A DNA stretch of 64,000 nt from positions 8,541,401-8,605,400 of the forward strand of contig NC_049992.1 of NCBI RefSeq assembly GCF_000003815.2, written 5' to 3'. Source of the stretch: Branchiostoma floridae (taxonomy: Eukaryota > Chordata > Leptocardii > Amphioxiformes > Branchiostomatidae). The translations under genes and the position numbers were made by a program. Below the pieces are notes generated by a model, which had not been told where the DNA came from, made no database searches, and saw nothing but the letters and a program-made list of their open reading frames with translations. The stretch's first letter is position 1. The number at the start of each line of letters is the position of its first letter. Below are positions 47,001-64,000 of this stretch, piece by piece.

Positions 47001-50000
47001 CGGTTTTCGCACATTTTCGTACCTGAGTGGAGTGAGGAAAGTCTTGTCCCAAGGGCATAAGATTGGTAGCATGACAGGATGACATGATTTGATACGCCAA
47101 AAATAGTTACTCAAGCAACTGGATATGGTTTTGAAACGGTCAGACGTTTCGGATAGAATCCACTATCCTTCGTCAGTGACACTGAAGAGACACTGACACT
47201 GTGTCTTAGCCTTGCTATCCTTTGAAATCCAAATTGTCTTCAGCTTGACTTTGGCTTAGCTTTGTTTTCTTTGGAATCCAAATTGTCTTCAGTCTGAATT
47301 GTCTTACAACCTTTCCTATTGGACATCTGAAATTGTCTTCATTCATAGTTAGAGTATAAAAGACCTGTTTCTTCCAGATCTCTTCAGTGTCACTGAAGAA
47401 GGATAGTGGATTCTATCCGAAACGTCTGACCGTTTCAAAACCATATCCAGTTGCTTGAGTAACTATTTTTGGCGTATCTTATTACCTGGATGTCTAACCT
47501 ACATCGACGACATGATTTGAGGCTACAATGCTTACAAGTCTACAAAGGTTGACACAAACATCTACATCTTCATGTTGTCCATGTTCCATACCTCTGCCAG
47601 TGGAAACAGCTGCATGATTTTCTCCATCAGGTAGTCGTTGTAGCTGTAGTACAGACACAGGTCCTTCTGTAGCAGCTGCACATACTCCTTACGGGGTCTG
47701 GGAAAAAGTAGAATCATCAGCACATCAGTGTCTCAACATTCAAAATACAATGTATTATAATACTAAATGTTGATGCACTTCACACATTGACATTTCAAAG
47801 GGCAAACGCACAAACATAACAACCACAATACATCAAGATACAGAAAGGTTGGAAATATAGTTTTGTTGACCTTGTATCTAGCTGTTTCCGTACGCCCTAC
47901 CACACCCTACAACCACATTTTAATATTTGCAAATTTGCTAGCTACAGTTATTACTCTCTCACTCTCATGGCAGGGTATTGTCACTCTCTCTGAGGAACCC
48001 CTCCCTTGAACTACTCCAGAGTCCAGACTCTTCTGCATCTTGCAGTCATAATGATGCTTTCCAAGAACAATTGGCCCAAACCACCCTCCCCCACCCCCCC
48101 TTCTCAGTATACCTGTCATCTTTCCGTTTCTTGTTGAAGTCATTCAGTACTGCCATGTTTTCCTTGATGCGCATGTGGATCATGGTGAGGTCTGGCGGCT
48201 GCACGCGTACAGCAAAGGTTAAGGTCAAACAACAACAGCAACGGTCAAGGTTAAAAATAGCAGCAATCCATTTACATTTGACAATGCTATAAACAGGGAA
48301 GCATAGCTATACAGTGAATACTATTCTCCCAGTATTAGCATTTGTCGAAAAACTCTCATTTAAGCTGGCAAATCAAAAATTGTGTGAAGCTGTTTAACAA
48401 AAATGGGGGCGTTGTTTTCAAATATGATAGTTAAAAGGATATTTTCTTTCTCGATCTCTTGGCCACTGGGCAGAACGAAAGTTTCGGCTTCTGCGATGTT
48501 GGTGCGAAGTTCCTCCTCTCCTAGTTTCCTGTATGGGTACAACAGAGTTTCTTTGGCTAAATGGCAAGTGTGAACAGATGACTTATCATAAACATGCACA
48601 GAATGGCATCAATACCTATCTATAAACAGCAAGTGAAGTAAGATGATACATGCATGTGGTTCTGTGTTCTAGTTATCCCAACTTTACTATGTAACGTGTG
48701 CTATTCAAGCTCATCTTTCAGAACAGAAGATAATGATTATCTTGTGTTCTGATAATTTTTTGTTTACCCTTCTTACAGTTTCAAATTGAAAGTTTTAAAT
48801 CAAGTCCTCCAATGTTACAATAGATCATTAAGTCTAGCTAAGGAATATAATTAACACTCGCTTTCATATTCAACATGTAAAATGTGCAAAACTTACTCTT
48901 CTCTCTGTTGCCTCTTTTTCAGTTTCTTGGAGGCCTTTTCTATAGGCAGTAAGGCTTCATCTCCCTCCTGCTCCTCTGCATCATCATCATCATCACTATC
49001 ATCAGAGTCATCATCTTCATCTCCCTCTGATCCTTCATCAGAGTCATCATCATCAAGAAAATCATCGGCTGGCTGAAGATAAAAAGAACCATGAGATGTC
49101 AGACTACATAATGGAAATCAAACCTGAATAACTTAAAACTACACACAATGAACAGAGAAAAATTAAAAGTCTATAAGCATTGGTCATACTAATACTAATA
49201 GTATAAATGTTCTTGCCATAATAAAAGTATATTCTTAAATCCTGCTAGCAATGCCAATGATGTATTTCAGCACCTAACTTTAAAAAGAAAAATAACACAA
49301 GCAATAGACATGATCTTAATCTTTATGGCGCTTAGTTTCCTATATCCTAAACTCTAATTATAGTAAAACCACTCTGTTACAAGTACTCATGATAGCCAGA
49401 AACACCATGTGAAGTGGTGAACTGATAAACTGACCAGGTCATCATCTGAACTTTCACCATCCAAGTCCAGTTTCTCCTTCTTCCCTGCAAGACGAAGCCA
49501 TGACTTGTTCTCATCAGTGAAGCCTGAGGCAGGATCTTCATCTTCCATGTCATCATCATCATCATCATCTTCTTCCTCCTCTTCTTCTTCTTCCCCTTCT
49601 CCTTGTTCTTCTTCTACGTCTTCATCTTCCTCTACTTCTTCTTCAACACTTTCTTCCTCCTCCTCCTCACTGAAGCCTCCATCATCACTGTCACTGACAG
49701 ACCCAGTACGAGACCTCTGCACAGGGAAGAACAAATCATTTTGAAATCACATGTGTAAACTTTAAAGTAAAACAGAGAGTGTGAAATATTCAAGAATACA
49801 AGATACATGCTGCTCGTCATCATAAAACTATGTAATTAAAAGATTCTTCTAACTTGCACAAGATGGAAGGTTGAACTCGGAAAAGTTATACTACTGTAAA
49901 GATGATAGTTCAAGAATTGTACCTTCTGTCCTTGTGAGAGTCCCTGTGTTACTGGTACCTTCTTCTGAGGTCCCTTTGCAGCCGCCTTGTTGACAGCTTT

Positions 50001-50674
50001 CTGCGTCCTTTTGGCCAATCTGGTTTTAAAAACAGAATATATGTGTCAATCATTTTTAGCTTAACATTCAGTTTTGTCGGCTTTTATGTTTGTACAATTG
50101 CAGGTACAGTTTTGGACAACTTGCAATATTGCAGTAAATTAAGACCTGACTTTCAGAATCTTAATACTTAAGTTAACATCATGGTATCTTTGATAAGCTA
50201 ATCAGGAAAGCAAAAAAAATATGGTTACCTTTGCTTTTGTCGGCTCGACAGTATCTTTTGGGATCCATCATCTGAAATATAAAATAGTTATAAATGTGCA
50301 TCAAACATTTGATGAGTTAAGTAAAGCCATAAGAATGTTAACTTTCCATCAAAATTTCTAATTTGTTAGTAATGTTACCCTTCAATGAAATTACCATTTT
50401 GCCTATTAGATTAATAAAACTATGAATATTTGACTGCCAGCCATCTTTTATATATTGATTCTCAAATACCAATTTTTTTTTTAAATGCAATTACTTAGAC
50501 TATTTACGAAGTGAAGTACATTTTGTACATTTTTTGTATCACGGATCTGCCCCCCTCCCACAACTAACCCTTCTGCAGAAGCTGTCGTGGCATCTGTGGC
50601 GGTTTCTGCTTCCTTGCCTTCCGCCCGGGACCTTTCTTCTGCGCCTCGGAAGGATCAGGCCTCTTCCGACCCAT
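41054..50674 (-). CDS. NOP2: NOP2 (p120) nucleolar rRNA cytosine-C5 methyltransferase
   Basis: Sixteen coding exons, written high to low: 50674-50569, 50271-50229, 50019-49923, 49716-49435, 49072-48897, 48528-48443, 48206-48113, 47697-47592, 46837-46660, 45558-45418, 44876-44737, 44370-44281, 43687-43565, 42999-42902, 41982-41858, 41334-41054 (721 residues, all frames join). The N-terminus [20 protein letters not shown] is basic and nucleolar-like; a long Asp/Glu-rich region follows (exons 4-5). The Rossmann domain shows [10 protein letters not shown] (SAM binding, 424-433), [10 protein letters not shown] with Cys497, and VYCTCSVM with Cys551. In the NOL1/NOP2/Sun family these two cysteines release and attack the target cytosine. 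[15 protein letters not shown] is the family's C-terminal signature; a lysine-rich tail follows. The known role is m5C in the large-subunit rRNA and 60S assembly. Intron 6 is AT-AC U12-type. Exon 10 has tandem partial copies upstream. Confidence 0.96.
42014..42340. mobile_element. hAT-like MITE in the NOP2 gene
   Basis: Terminal inverted repeats CAGGGTTGGACAAGT and ACTTGTCCAACCCTG; flanked by GATGG on both sides. The interior has further pairs ('cttgcccgatcgggcaag', 'gggcaagtaaaaag'). The CAGGG end is typical of hAT-derived MITEs. Confidence 0.75.
42377..42556. mobile_element. MITE related to 20022-20416, without insertion
   Basis: Starts near 'cacagtagaagcc' and ends 'ggcttcttctgta'. It has 'cgtgcaattatctgg' and 'gtttgggatttggggatcc', matching the outer element at 20022-20416 across its insertion point. 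Confidence 0.7.
43103..43443. mobile_element. hAT-like MITE in a NOP2 intron
   Basis: Starts CAGGGCTCGAAATAC and ends GTATTTTGAGCCC, an imperfect terminal inverted repeat. Internal 'acctgcactggtacaggta' and 'gtgccggttaggtgcaggt' repeat the ACCTGCA motif. Related by its ends to 45938-46197. Confidence 0.65.
45475..46460 (-). repeat. Tandem partial duplications of NOP2 exon 10 with its splice acceptor
   Basis: The 5' part of exon 10 (the [20 protein letters not shown] segment) with its acceptor and about 40 bp of intron is repeated to the right of the real exon. Acceptor-linked starts are at 45558 (real), 45681, 45804 and 45903 (spacing 123, 123, 99 bp), with decayed pieces near 46225-46275 and 46430-46450. 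Each copy keeps a usable-looking acceptor. Read on past the copied segment, the frame reaches a TGA within a few codons, so inclusion would truncate NOP2. A hAT-like MITE (45938-46197) interrupts the array. Confidence 0.85.
45938..46197. mobile_element. hAT-like MITE inserted in the exon 10 duplication array
   Basis: Starts CAGGGCTCGAAAC and ends TTTCAAGCCCTG. The flanks are recognisable as the two halves of an array unit ('gagatagcagact' and 'atttcaccccct'). Internal 'ggtgcacccaaaattgg' and 'cagggtgcaccaaaat' pairs. Confidence 0.7.
46966..47015. repeat. Fragment of the TACTGTAAATGCA MITE family
   Basis: 'tactgtcaatgcagaaact' and 'tttgcggtggttaaatgtt' match the left end of that family; the rest is missing. 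Confidence 0.55.
47105..47464. mobile_element. Element with ~83-bp terminal inverted repeats in NOP2 intron 8
   Basis: The left arm 47105-47187 starts 'agttactcaagcaactgga' and runs through 'gaaacggtcagacgtttcg' and 'gatagaatccactatcctt'. The right arm 47382-47464 is its reverse complement with only one or two differences. The roughly 195-bp centre repeats 'gaaatccaaattgtcttca'-like text. Single arms occur at 15655 and 20560. Confidence 0.85.
48207..48442 (-). other. AT-AC U12-type intron (NOP2 intron 6)
   Basis: On the minus strand, exon 6 ends at 48443 and the intron begins ATATCCTTTT, the perfect AT-AC minor-class 5' splice site. It ends ...GCTGTAC at 48207. A branch-like GACCTTAAC at 48226-48218 (consensus TTCCTTRAY) places the branch A 12 nt before the end. 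Splicing at AC joins frame in phase 1 and retains the glutamine before PPDL that aligns with the vertebrate QAPDL segment. No GT donor gives a sensible product here. It is the sixth intron, as is human P120 intron F, the classic AT-AC intron. Confidence 0.93.
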
Positions 50675-51198
50675 GGTTGCTCACTATTCTTTGCTCAAAA
50701 TCGGAGGAAAAAAGACAAAAATCGGTCTGCAGACGAAAAACTGCAGCAGTCGACACTGCACGTGTACGAGCTTGTTAGTGATGAGGGCGTCACATGCACA
50801 GCTATCAAATTCTTCACTATTATTTTAGAGCGAAAATTATCAATTTTGTGAGATTTGATGAATAATAATGAATACAATAGTTTAAAATGATAATGGTTAT
50901 ATTTCAATCAGACTTTAATACTTTTGTCAAATTTGTTCTATCAATATCTTTGTTTCAACGCCTTCATTTGGAGTGATACGTTTTGCGGTTCTTCAACGTA
51001 GAGTAACGTAAAAACTAAGTTACCGCTAAAATTAAACATTCTTCCGGCATTTAAACACAAGGAAAGGTCTTCAAGAAGAACATTAAAGACTTAAAAGAGT
51101 AAGTTGCTAAAAATTCAGTTTTTAGTTTTAAAAACTGAAAAAAAACTTCATGTCGTAAAATGATGTCAAACGCAAACTGGGCTGGTCCATGAACCAAG
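50675..51198. promoter_or_regulatory. Shared upstream region of divergent NOP2 and LRRC47
   Basis: Start codons of NOP2 (50674, minus) and LRRC47 (51199, plus) are 524 bp apart, head to head, which suggests a bidirectional promoter. The interval contains both 5' UTRs. No TATA box or unambiguous initiator was identified. Shared regulation is inference. Confidence 0.55.
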
Positions 51199-59571
<8,373 letters not shown>

Positions 59572-60735
59572 CTCCAACTTTTATTACATCAAGTCAAAAT
59601 CTGTATGTTATTCCCAGAGAAATTTGTTTCGTCACAAGAGCAAGGATGTACACACCATTCCTTTCTTATTTTCTTGACTATTGCAAGTGAAATTGTTTTC
59701 ATAGCAAGCTTCCTCTTGGAAGTATCATTGGGATGTTTGAAAATTTATTTCTTTATATTTCCCAGCATTTTAGAATGCATTGTACCTTTCTATTTTCCTA
59801 CCAACATGTTGTGCAACTGTTACTCATACAGTTTAAACGCTGTTGTACAGTTTTGAGACCTTTTGGTTTGTAAAACTTGTCATATGTTGCAGTAAGCTTT
59901 GCAGTTGCCAAACAGACAACATATCGTTAATTGTAGAACGTGTATAACTCTCTTAGACTAGAACTTCTAATTTTGTTGATGTTGACTTAATGTTGACTCA
60001 AGAATTGAATGGATTTGCCTAGACAAAAGAAATTGAGAGATGTGCAATTATGAATTGCTATTATTATAAAATGGAAAACTTACAGACAAACAATATTTGC
60101 TAGCCAATAAATGTCTATAACTGGATAGAATACAGAGAATACTTCAGCATGTTTTGGAGCAACACCTTTCACATTTTTCTGGTCCAACCTATATGACAAA
60201 ATGCTGAAAAGGAATAAAAGAAATCACAAATTTCATCTATTTGTCTTCACTTAGTTTTAATGTGCAAGGTGCAAAGAAAACACAAATGTCTTAGGATTCT
60301 ATAATGCACACCAACAAGAGTTTGGACAAACAAAATATCATACATTTACACACCAACAAACAACAAATGTGGTGTGATATATATTGGACGTTATCAATCA
60401 TTTACAGGTGTTACAAGTAATTAAGGGTACATAACATGATCTTCCATGTCTATGCTCGCATTGTTTCTGTACAATTCAAAGTCTTTTGCTTGCAACCTGG
60501 GAACATTTTGGAAGCCTTTGTCCAGAATTTAATGTAGACACACACATACAGTTGTGAGAAAACGCTTATAATACATTATTGCATCGCAAACATCACTTCA
60601 AAAACAACATTGGCTGCTATCTCCTAACAAAATAGTTTCCACCACCCATCAGGTTCATTGCCTAGAAGTGGTCAAATGGTCTTGTACTGAACAAAAAATC
60701 CTTTTTCAAAAAATTCTTGCAGTGTAACGTTATGA
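59572..60735. other. Convergent 3' region of LRRC47 and the GON-domain gene; poly(A) signal at 60106-60111
   Basis: No coding sequence. AATAAA at 60106-60111 is about 535 nt after the LRRC47 stop and is a good poly(A) signal candidate. The 3' UTR of the minus-strand gene would occupy the right part. Confidence 0.55.
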
Positions 60736-61594
60736 CTAGTTCTCACCCATACACTGTGGATGAGAGAGAAGTAGGTTGTCTCCTTCCGGCTTACAGTGTC
60801 CACACCAACCTCCGCATCGGGCAGAGGCAACCTGGACAAATATCAAAATTGTGAATCACGATTTAATTTATGAATTTAGAATTGCTATTCTCTATGAACA
60901 TGAATTACCAATATGTAATATAATGCTATGTAGGATAGAACAAGTATTCATCTAATCCTTGCAATAATGATATTTAAGCAATCTTCTGTAAAACAAACTT
61001 CCCTCGTGTGCTTTAGGGCCGTCCTGTGTTTGAGGAGAGCCACGCCTCAAGCATGTTAAAGAACCCATGGCCACCACTGTGAGTTATAGAAAATAGTGGG
61101 GGTCCGTGTGTGCACATGAGTGGATTGAAATAACAAACCATCAATGAGCAACAAGGACCAACCTGTCTATCCTGAATGAGGAAGTTGTGCCTTTTTCAAG
61201 GGCACAAGATCGGGCACAGGATTTGAACCCAGGACCTCTGGTTCTTCCGGGAGAATACCATGCAGTTACGCTACACGACCACATACTTTTGATGCTTTAA
61301 TCTTCTTTATGCCTAAATCATATCATAAGAAATAATCATATCATAGTATTTCATCATATCGTCAATCTATCAGTGAGCAATACTTTATCAATATGTGACC
61401 AACCTTTCTGTCCTGAGAGATGTACATATCCTGGACAGTCACATCTCCAGGCCAGGTGTACCACATGGTCCACTGAACACCTTGTGCCAGCTTGAGTTCC
61501 GTCCCTGTCAGGTTAACCTTCAATGTTCCTCTGCCACAGCCCTGTCTGGGCGAGTAGCAGTCACCGGCCACTCCGTACGGTACGTCATTGTTAC
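60736..61594 (-). CDS. C-terminal exons of a GON-domain protein, 5' part not found
   Basis: Two exons on the minus strand, 61594-61404 (entered in phase 1) and 60831-60736 (stop TAG at 60738-60736), encode about 95 residues. They contain GVAGDCYSPRQGCGRGTLKV, NLTGTELKLAQGVQWTMWYT, VTVQDMYISQDRK and SARCGGWCGHCKPEGDN. The CGRGTxxxNLTGT block followed by RCGGWCGxC is the signature of the GON domain that closes ADAMTS9/20 and worm GON-1. Whether this gene is a metalloprotease or one of the other invertebrate proteins with a stand-alone GON domain cannot be told. No further exons are recognisable between 61600 and 64000, so earlier exons probably lie beyond the window or are unrecognised. Confidence 0.7.
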
Positions 61595-61789
61595 CTGGTG
61601 TACGGAAGGAAATCAATTAGAATGTTACATCTACACCTGATTGGAACTCAACTGGTTGCAACTTCACAGTTGAGCTCCTGGTACTAATTGGTCTGCACCT
61701 GGCAGACCCCGGTTCAATCTAACCTGGAATCCAGTCTAGTTGTGGCACGACAGTAGTATAGTAGGGACACGCTGCTATTATTATTCAGG

Positions 61790-62180
61790 CGCAAAGCAGG
61801 CGCAGGTCAGAGGTCATCTTCTGACGGCCTAGTCTAGGGGTATTTTCTGAGCTCTGGGTAGGGGTGAAAGAGGGGTCAAGTCGAACTTTTGACCCACCAA
61901 GGTAATTATGACACCCCCCCTAATGACCCCTCCCCCTTATGACCCCCCCCTCCAATCATGAGGGACATGCCCTTATTTGGCCTGGTTGTAAGGCTCTACG
62001 CCTTTTTCTTTAATCTATCTATTTTTTTTGGGTTGAACCAAGGCTCAGGTCGACCTTCCTACCCACCGAGGAAAATTTTTACACCCCCCCCCCCCCCGTA
62101 ACACCACCCCCACCTCCCTCTCGTGAGACATGCCCTTACTTGCCCTGGCCGTAAGGCTAAACGCCGGGAGGCCTTCCTTT
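61790..62180. repeat. Two diverged C-rich tandem units
   Basis: Each ~190-bp unit carries 'caagtcgaacttttgaccc' or 'caggtcgaccttcctaccc', then a run of C tracts, 'gacatgcccttatttggcc' or 'gacatgcccttacttgccc', and 'gtaaggct' plus 'acgcc'. No coding role. Confidence 0.65.
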
Positions 62181-62219
62181 TTTCTTTATTTTATATAGTT
62201 TTATCGTACAGGTTAGTTT

Positions 62220-63010
62220 TACGTACGAAAATATACCATGTATATGTACGTGAAGTGAATCCTTGCTTTGGAGTAGCTATACGTGTTGTTCCGGAGTAAA
62301 AACACTGCTCCGGAGTATGCTCCGGAGTAAGTGAGTAAGCATATTAGTTGTAAGACAGTATAATTGTCATGTATGTACGGACATATACCGGCTATATGTA
62401 CATGCAGTGAAACATTGCTTTGGAGTAACTATACGTGTTGCTCCGGAGTAAAAACACTGCTCCGGAGTAAAAATACTGCTCCGGAGTATGCTCCGGAGTA
62501 AGTGACTAAGTATATTTGTTGTAAGTAAGTATATTTGTTGTAAGTATGTACGTACGACCATATACCATCTATATGTACATGCAGTGAAACATTGCTTTGG
62601 AGTAGCTATACGTGGTGCTCCGGAGTAAAAACACTGCTCCGGAGTAAAAATATTGCTCCGGAGTATGCTCCGGAGTAAATGAGTAAGTATATTTGTTGTA
62701 AGTATGTATATTTGTCATGTACGTACAAACATATACCATCTATATGTACATGTAGTGAAACATTGCTTTGGAGTAAGTATACGTGTTGCTCCGAAGTAAA
62801 AAAACTGCTCCGGAGTAAAAAAAAACTGCTCCGGAGTATGCTCCGGAGTAAGTGAGTAAGTATATTTGTTGTAAGTAAGTAAGTATATTTGTCATGTAAG
62901 TACGAACATACACCGTCTATATGTACATGCAGTGAATCCTTGCTTTGGAGTAGCTACACGTGTTGCTCCGGAGTAAAAAAAAGCTGCTCCGGAGTAAGTG
63001 AGTAAGTATA
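62220..63010. repeat. Satellite-like array, ~150-178-bp units built on the CTCCGGAG palindrome
   Basis: Five units align on 'ttgctttggagtagctata' near 62264, 62415, 62593, 62764 and 62941. Each has two to four copies of 'gctccggagta', including the adjacent pair 'gctccggagtatgctccgg', then 'gtgagtaagtatatttgtt' and 'accatctatatgtacatg'. The unit is AT-rich around the GC palindromes. Confidence 0.88.
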
Positions 63011-63236
63011 TTCGTGTTAATTAACGCATACGTATTTGCCATGGACGTGCCTGTTATGCAGGCATATATCAACACAACAACACAAAAGACAGTAGTGTAC
63101 GGTGATCCTATCACTTGACGTGTATTAAAAAATATATCAAGGAATTCATAACCAACGTATATTTCGTCCTATATGTGAAACATGGTATCACATCAGGAAA
63201 GAAAAGTTGTACTGCAAACGATATGGCGACCTCACA

Positions 63237-63866
63237 TTACTTCAGGACGAGGTAACCATATTTTTTCATCAGTGTCTGTTCTGAGACCCACTTCTTGCCG
63301 TATTCGATCTCATTACTGTAACGAGGCAACGCAGCGAACTCTATTAGATAAAACTTTTTGCCAGCGCGCTTCGTCTGTTTGATGACACTTTGAGGAACAT
63401 CGCCTGGCTGGTGAGGTAGTGCGATGGACCAGTCTCGATAGAGTGTCCACTCCTCCTCTCCACCGCTGTGGTAGCCGCTGTCGTAGCCAGTGCGTTCACT
63501 TTCATCAGATGAAACCGTCCCGGAGGACACATCTGTCCCTGCATCACTCTCGGAACCACTTTGGTCGCTGGCGGTTTCTTCTGTAGAGTCTCCCTGCTCG
63601 GAGCCCATCACAGATTTGGCGTCTGAGACGCTTTCTTCATCTTGTGACGCCATCGAATCTTCGGAACCAACCGTGTCCGTGTCGTGTCCAGATGACACGT
63701 CGGAGTCGTCAAAAACATCGCGTTCCCGGTAAGACCCCGTCTCGGCATCAACGACGACTTCTCCCGAGGCGACACCTGACTTGTCTCGGTGTTTGCTTTC
63801 CAGATGACGCTCGAGGTTGAACGCACGACCAAACTCCCGTTCACAAACTTTGCAGACGTGAGGCAT
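63237..63866 (-). CDS. C2H2 zinc-finger protein with acidic serine-rich middle, start uncertain
   Basis: Open frame on the minus strand from ATG at 63866 to the stop at 63237 (209 residues); the frame is open further upstream, so an earlier exon may add to it. One C2H2 finger stands near the N-terminus: CKVCEREFGRAFNLERHLES followed by KH (C-x2-C-x12-H-x4-H). Residues of about 40-150 are rich in Asp, Glu and Ser (SSGHDTDTVGSEDSMASQDE, SDQSGSESDAGTDVSSG). The C-terminal 60 residues (WTLYRDWSIALPHQ, KFYLIEFAALPRYS, GKKWVSEQTLMKKYGYLVLK) look folded but match no domain I know. It could be a host gene or a domesticated or live transposon-derived protein. Confidence 0.5.
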   Translation of the reverse strand: MPHVCKVCEREFGRAFNLERHLESKHRDKSGVASGEVVVDAETGSYRERDVFDDSDVSSGHDTDTVGSEDSMASQDEESVSDAKSVMGSEQGDSTEETASDQSGSESDAGTDVSSGTVSSDESERTGYDSGYHSGGEEEWTLYRDWSIALPHQPGDVPQSVIKQTKRAGKKFYLIEFAALPRYSNEIEYGKKWVSEQTLMKKYGYLVLK

Positions 63867-64000
63867 GCTTTTTTGCTCGGCGGACAGAAGGAAAATGATA
63901 AGATATTGATGTGCGCACATATATTTGCCGCGCATGTAGGTTTTAAGGGACCATACGTTCAACTAGTGATCACCCTGTAGGCCGCAACGTTTGACCTGCA

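Noticed and set aside
48191-48206. GT-AG splicing of NOP2 intron 6 using the AG before CCGCCAGAC
   Set aside because: It would need a non-consensus donor, drop a residue expected from the family, and ignore the perfect ATATCCTTTT site.
49505-49744. Serine-rich plus-strand frame
   Set aside because: It is the antisense of the Asp/Glu-rich NOP2 exon 4; GAA/GAT runs become TTC/ATC and serine codons.

Overview
This window reads as nuclear DNA of an invertebrate chordate, most likely amphioxus (Branchiostoma). That is inferred from compact multi-exon genes with vertebrate-like orthologues, an SRCR/EGF/ZP receptor, a GON-domain gene, TTAGGG-type repeats and many small inverted-repeat elements in introns. 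No species call was tested. No bacterial, viral, CRISPR or operon structure was seen.

Layout: (1) 1-12986 (+): 3' part of a transmembrane protein with SRCR, three EGF and ZP domains. Its introns hold a LINE fragment, a dispersed repeat family and an unusual tandem array of telomere-like repeats. (2) 14556-19293 (+): an 8-exon secreted protein of a family I cannot name. (3) 21797-30007 (+): TRAIP, a RING E3 ligase, with two introns bearing minor (U12) spliceosome signals. (4) 30008-37472: repeat-rich intergenic DNA with a 100-N assembly gap. (5) 37473-38147 (+): an intronless secreted or anchored protein resembling the N-terminal part of CCDC3, followed by a 1.1-kb minisatellite. (6) 41054-50674 (-): NOP2, a nucleolar rRNA cytosine-5 methyltransferase, with an AT-AC U12 intron. 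(7) 51199-59571 (+): LRRC47, head to head with NOP2 across 524 bp. (8) 60736-61594 (-): the last two exons of a GON-domain protein, converging on LRRC47. (9) 61.8-63.0 kb: satellite-like repeats. (10) 63237-63866 (-): a single-exon C2H2 zinc-finger ORF with an acidic middle.

The genes do not form one pathway. TRAIP (replication stress), NOP2 (ribosome biogenesis) and LRRC47 (translation-related) are housekeeping genes. The strongest observations are: the AT-AC intron of NOP2 kept at what appears to be the position of the classic human P120 intron F; U12-type signals in both the first and last coding introns of TRAIP; telomeric arrays each boxed by a short inverted repeat, in a 2.5-kb block flanked by a 28-bp direct repeat; a nested foldback element with a perfect 72-bp inverted repeat and 9-bp target duplication; a pair of 1.2-kb elements in opposite orientation in LRRC47 introns; and several local tandem duplications that copied exon edges with their splice sites. 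Exon boundaries were assigned by hand from reading frame, splice consensus and family similarity, and may be off by a few bases where splice sites are ambiguous.
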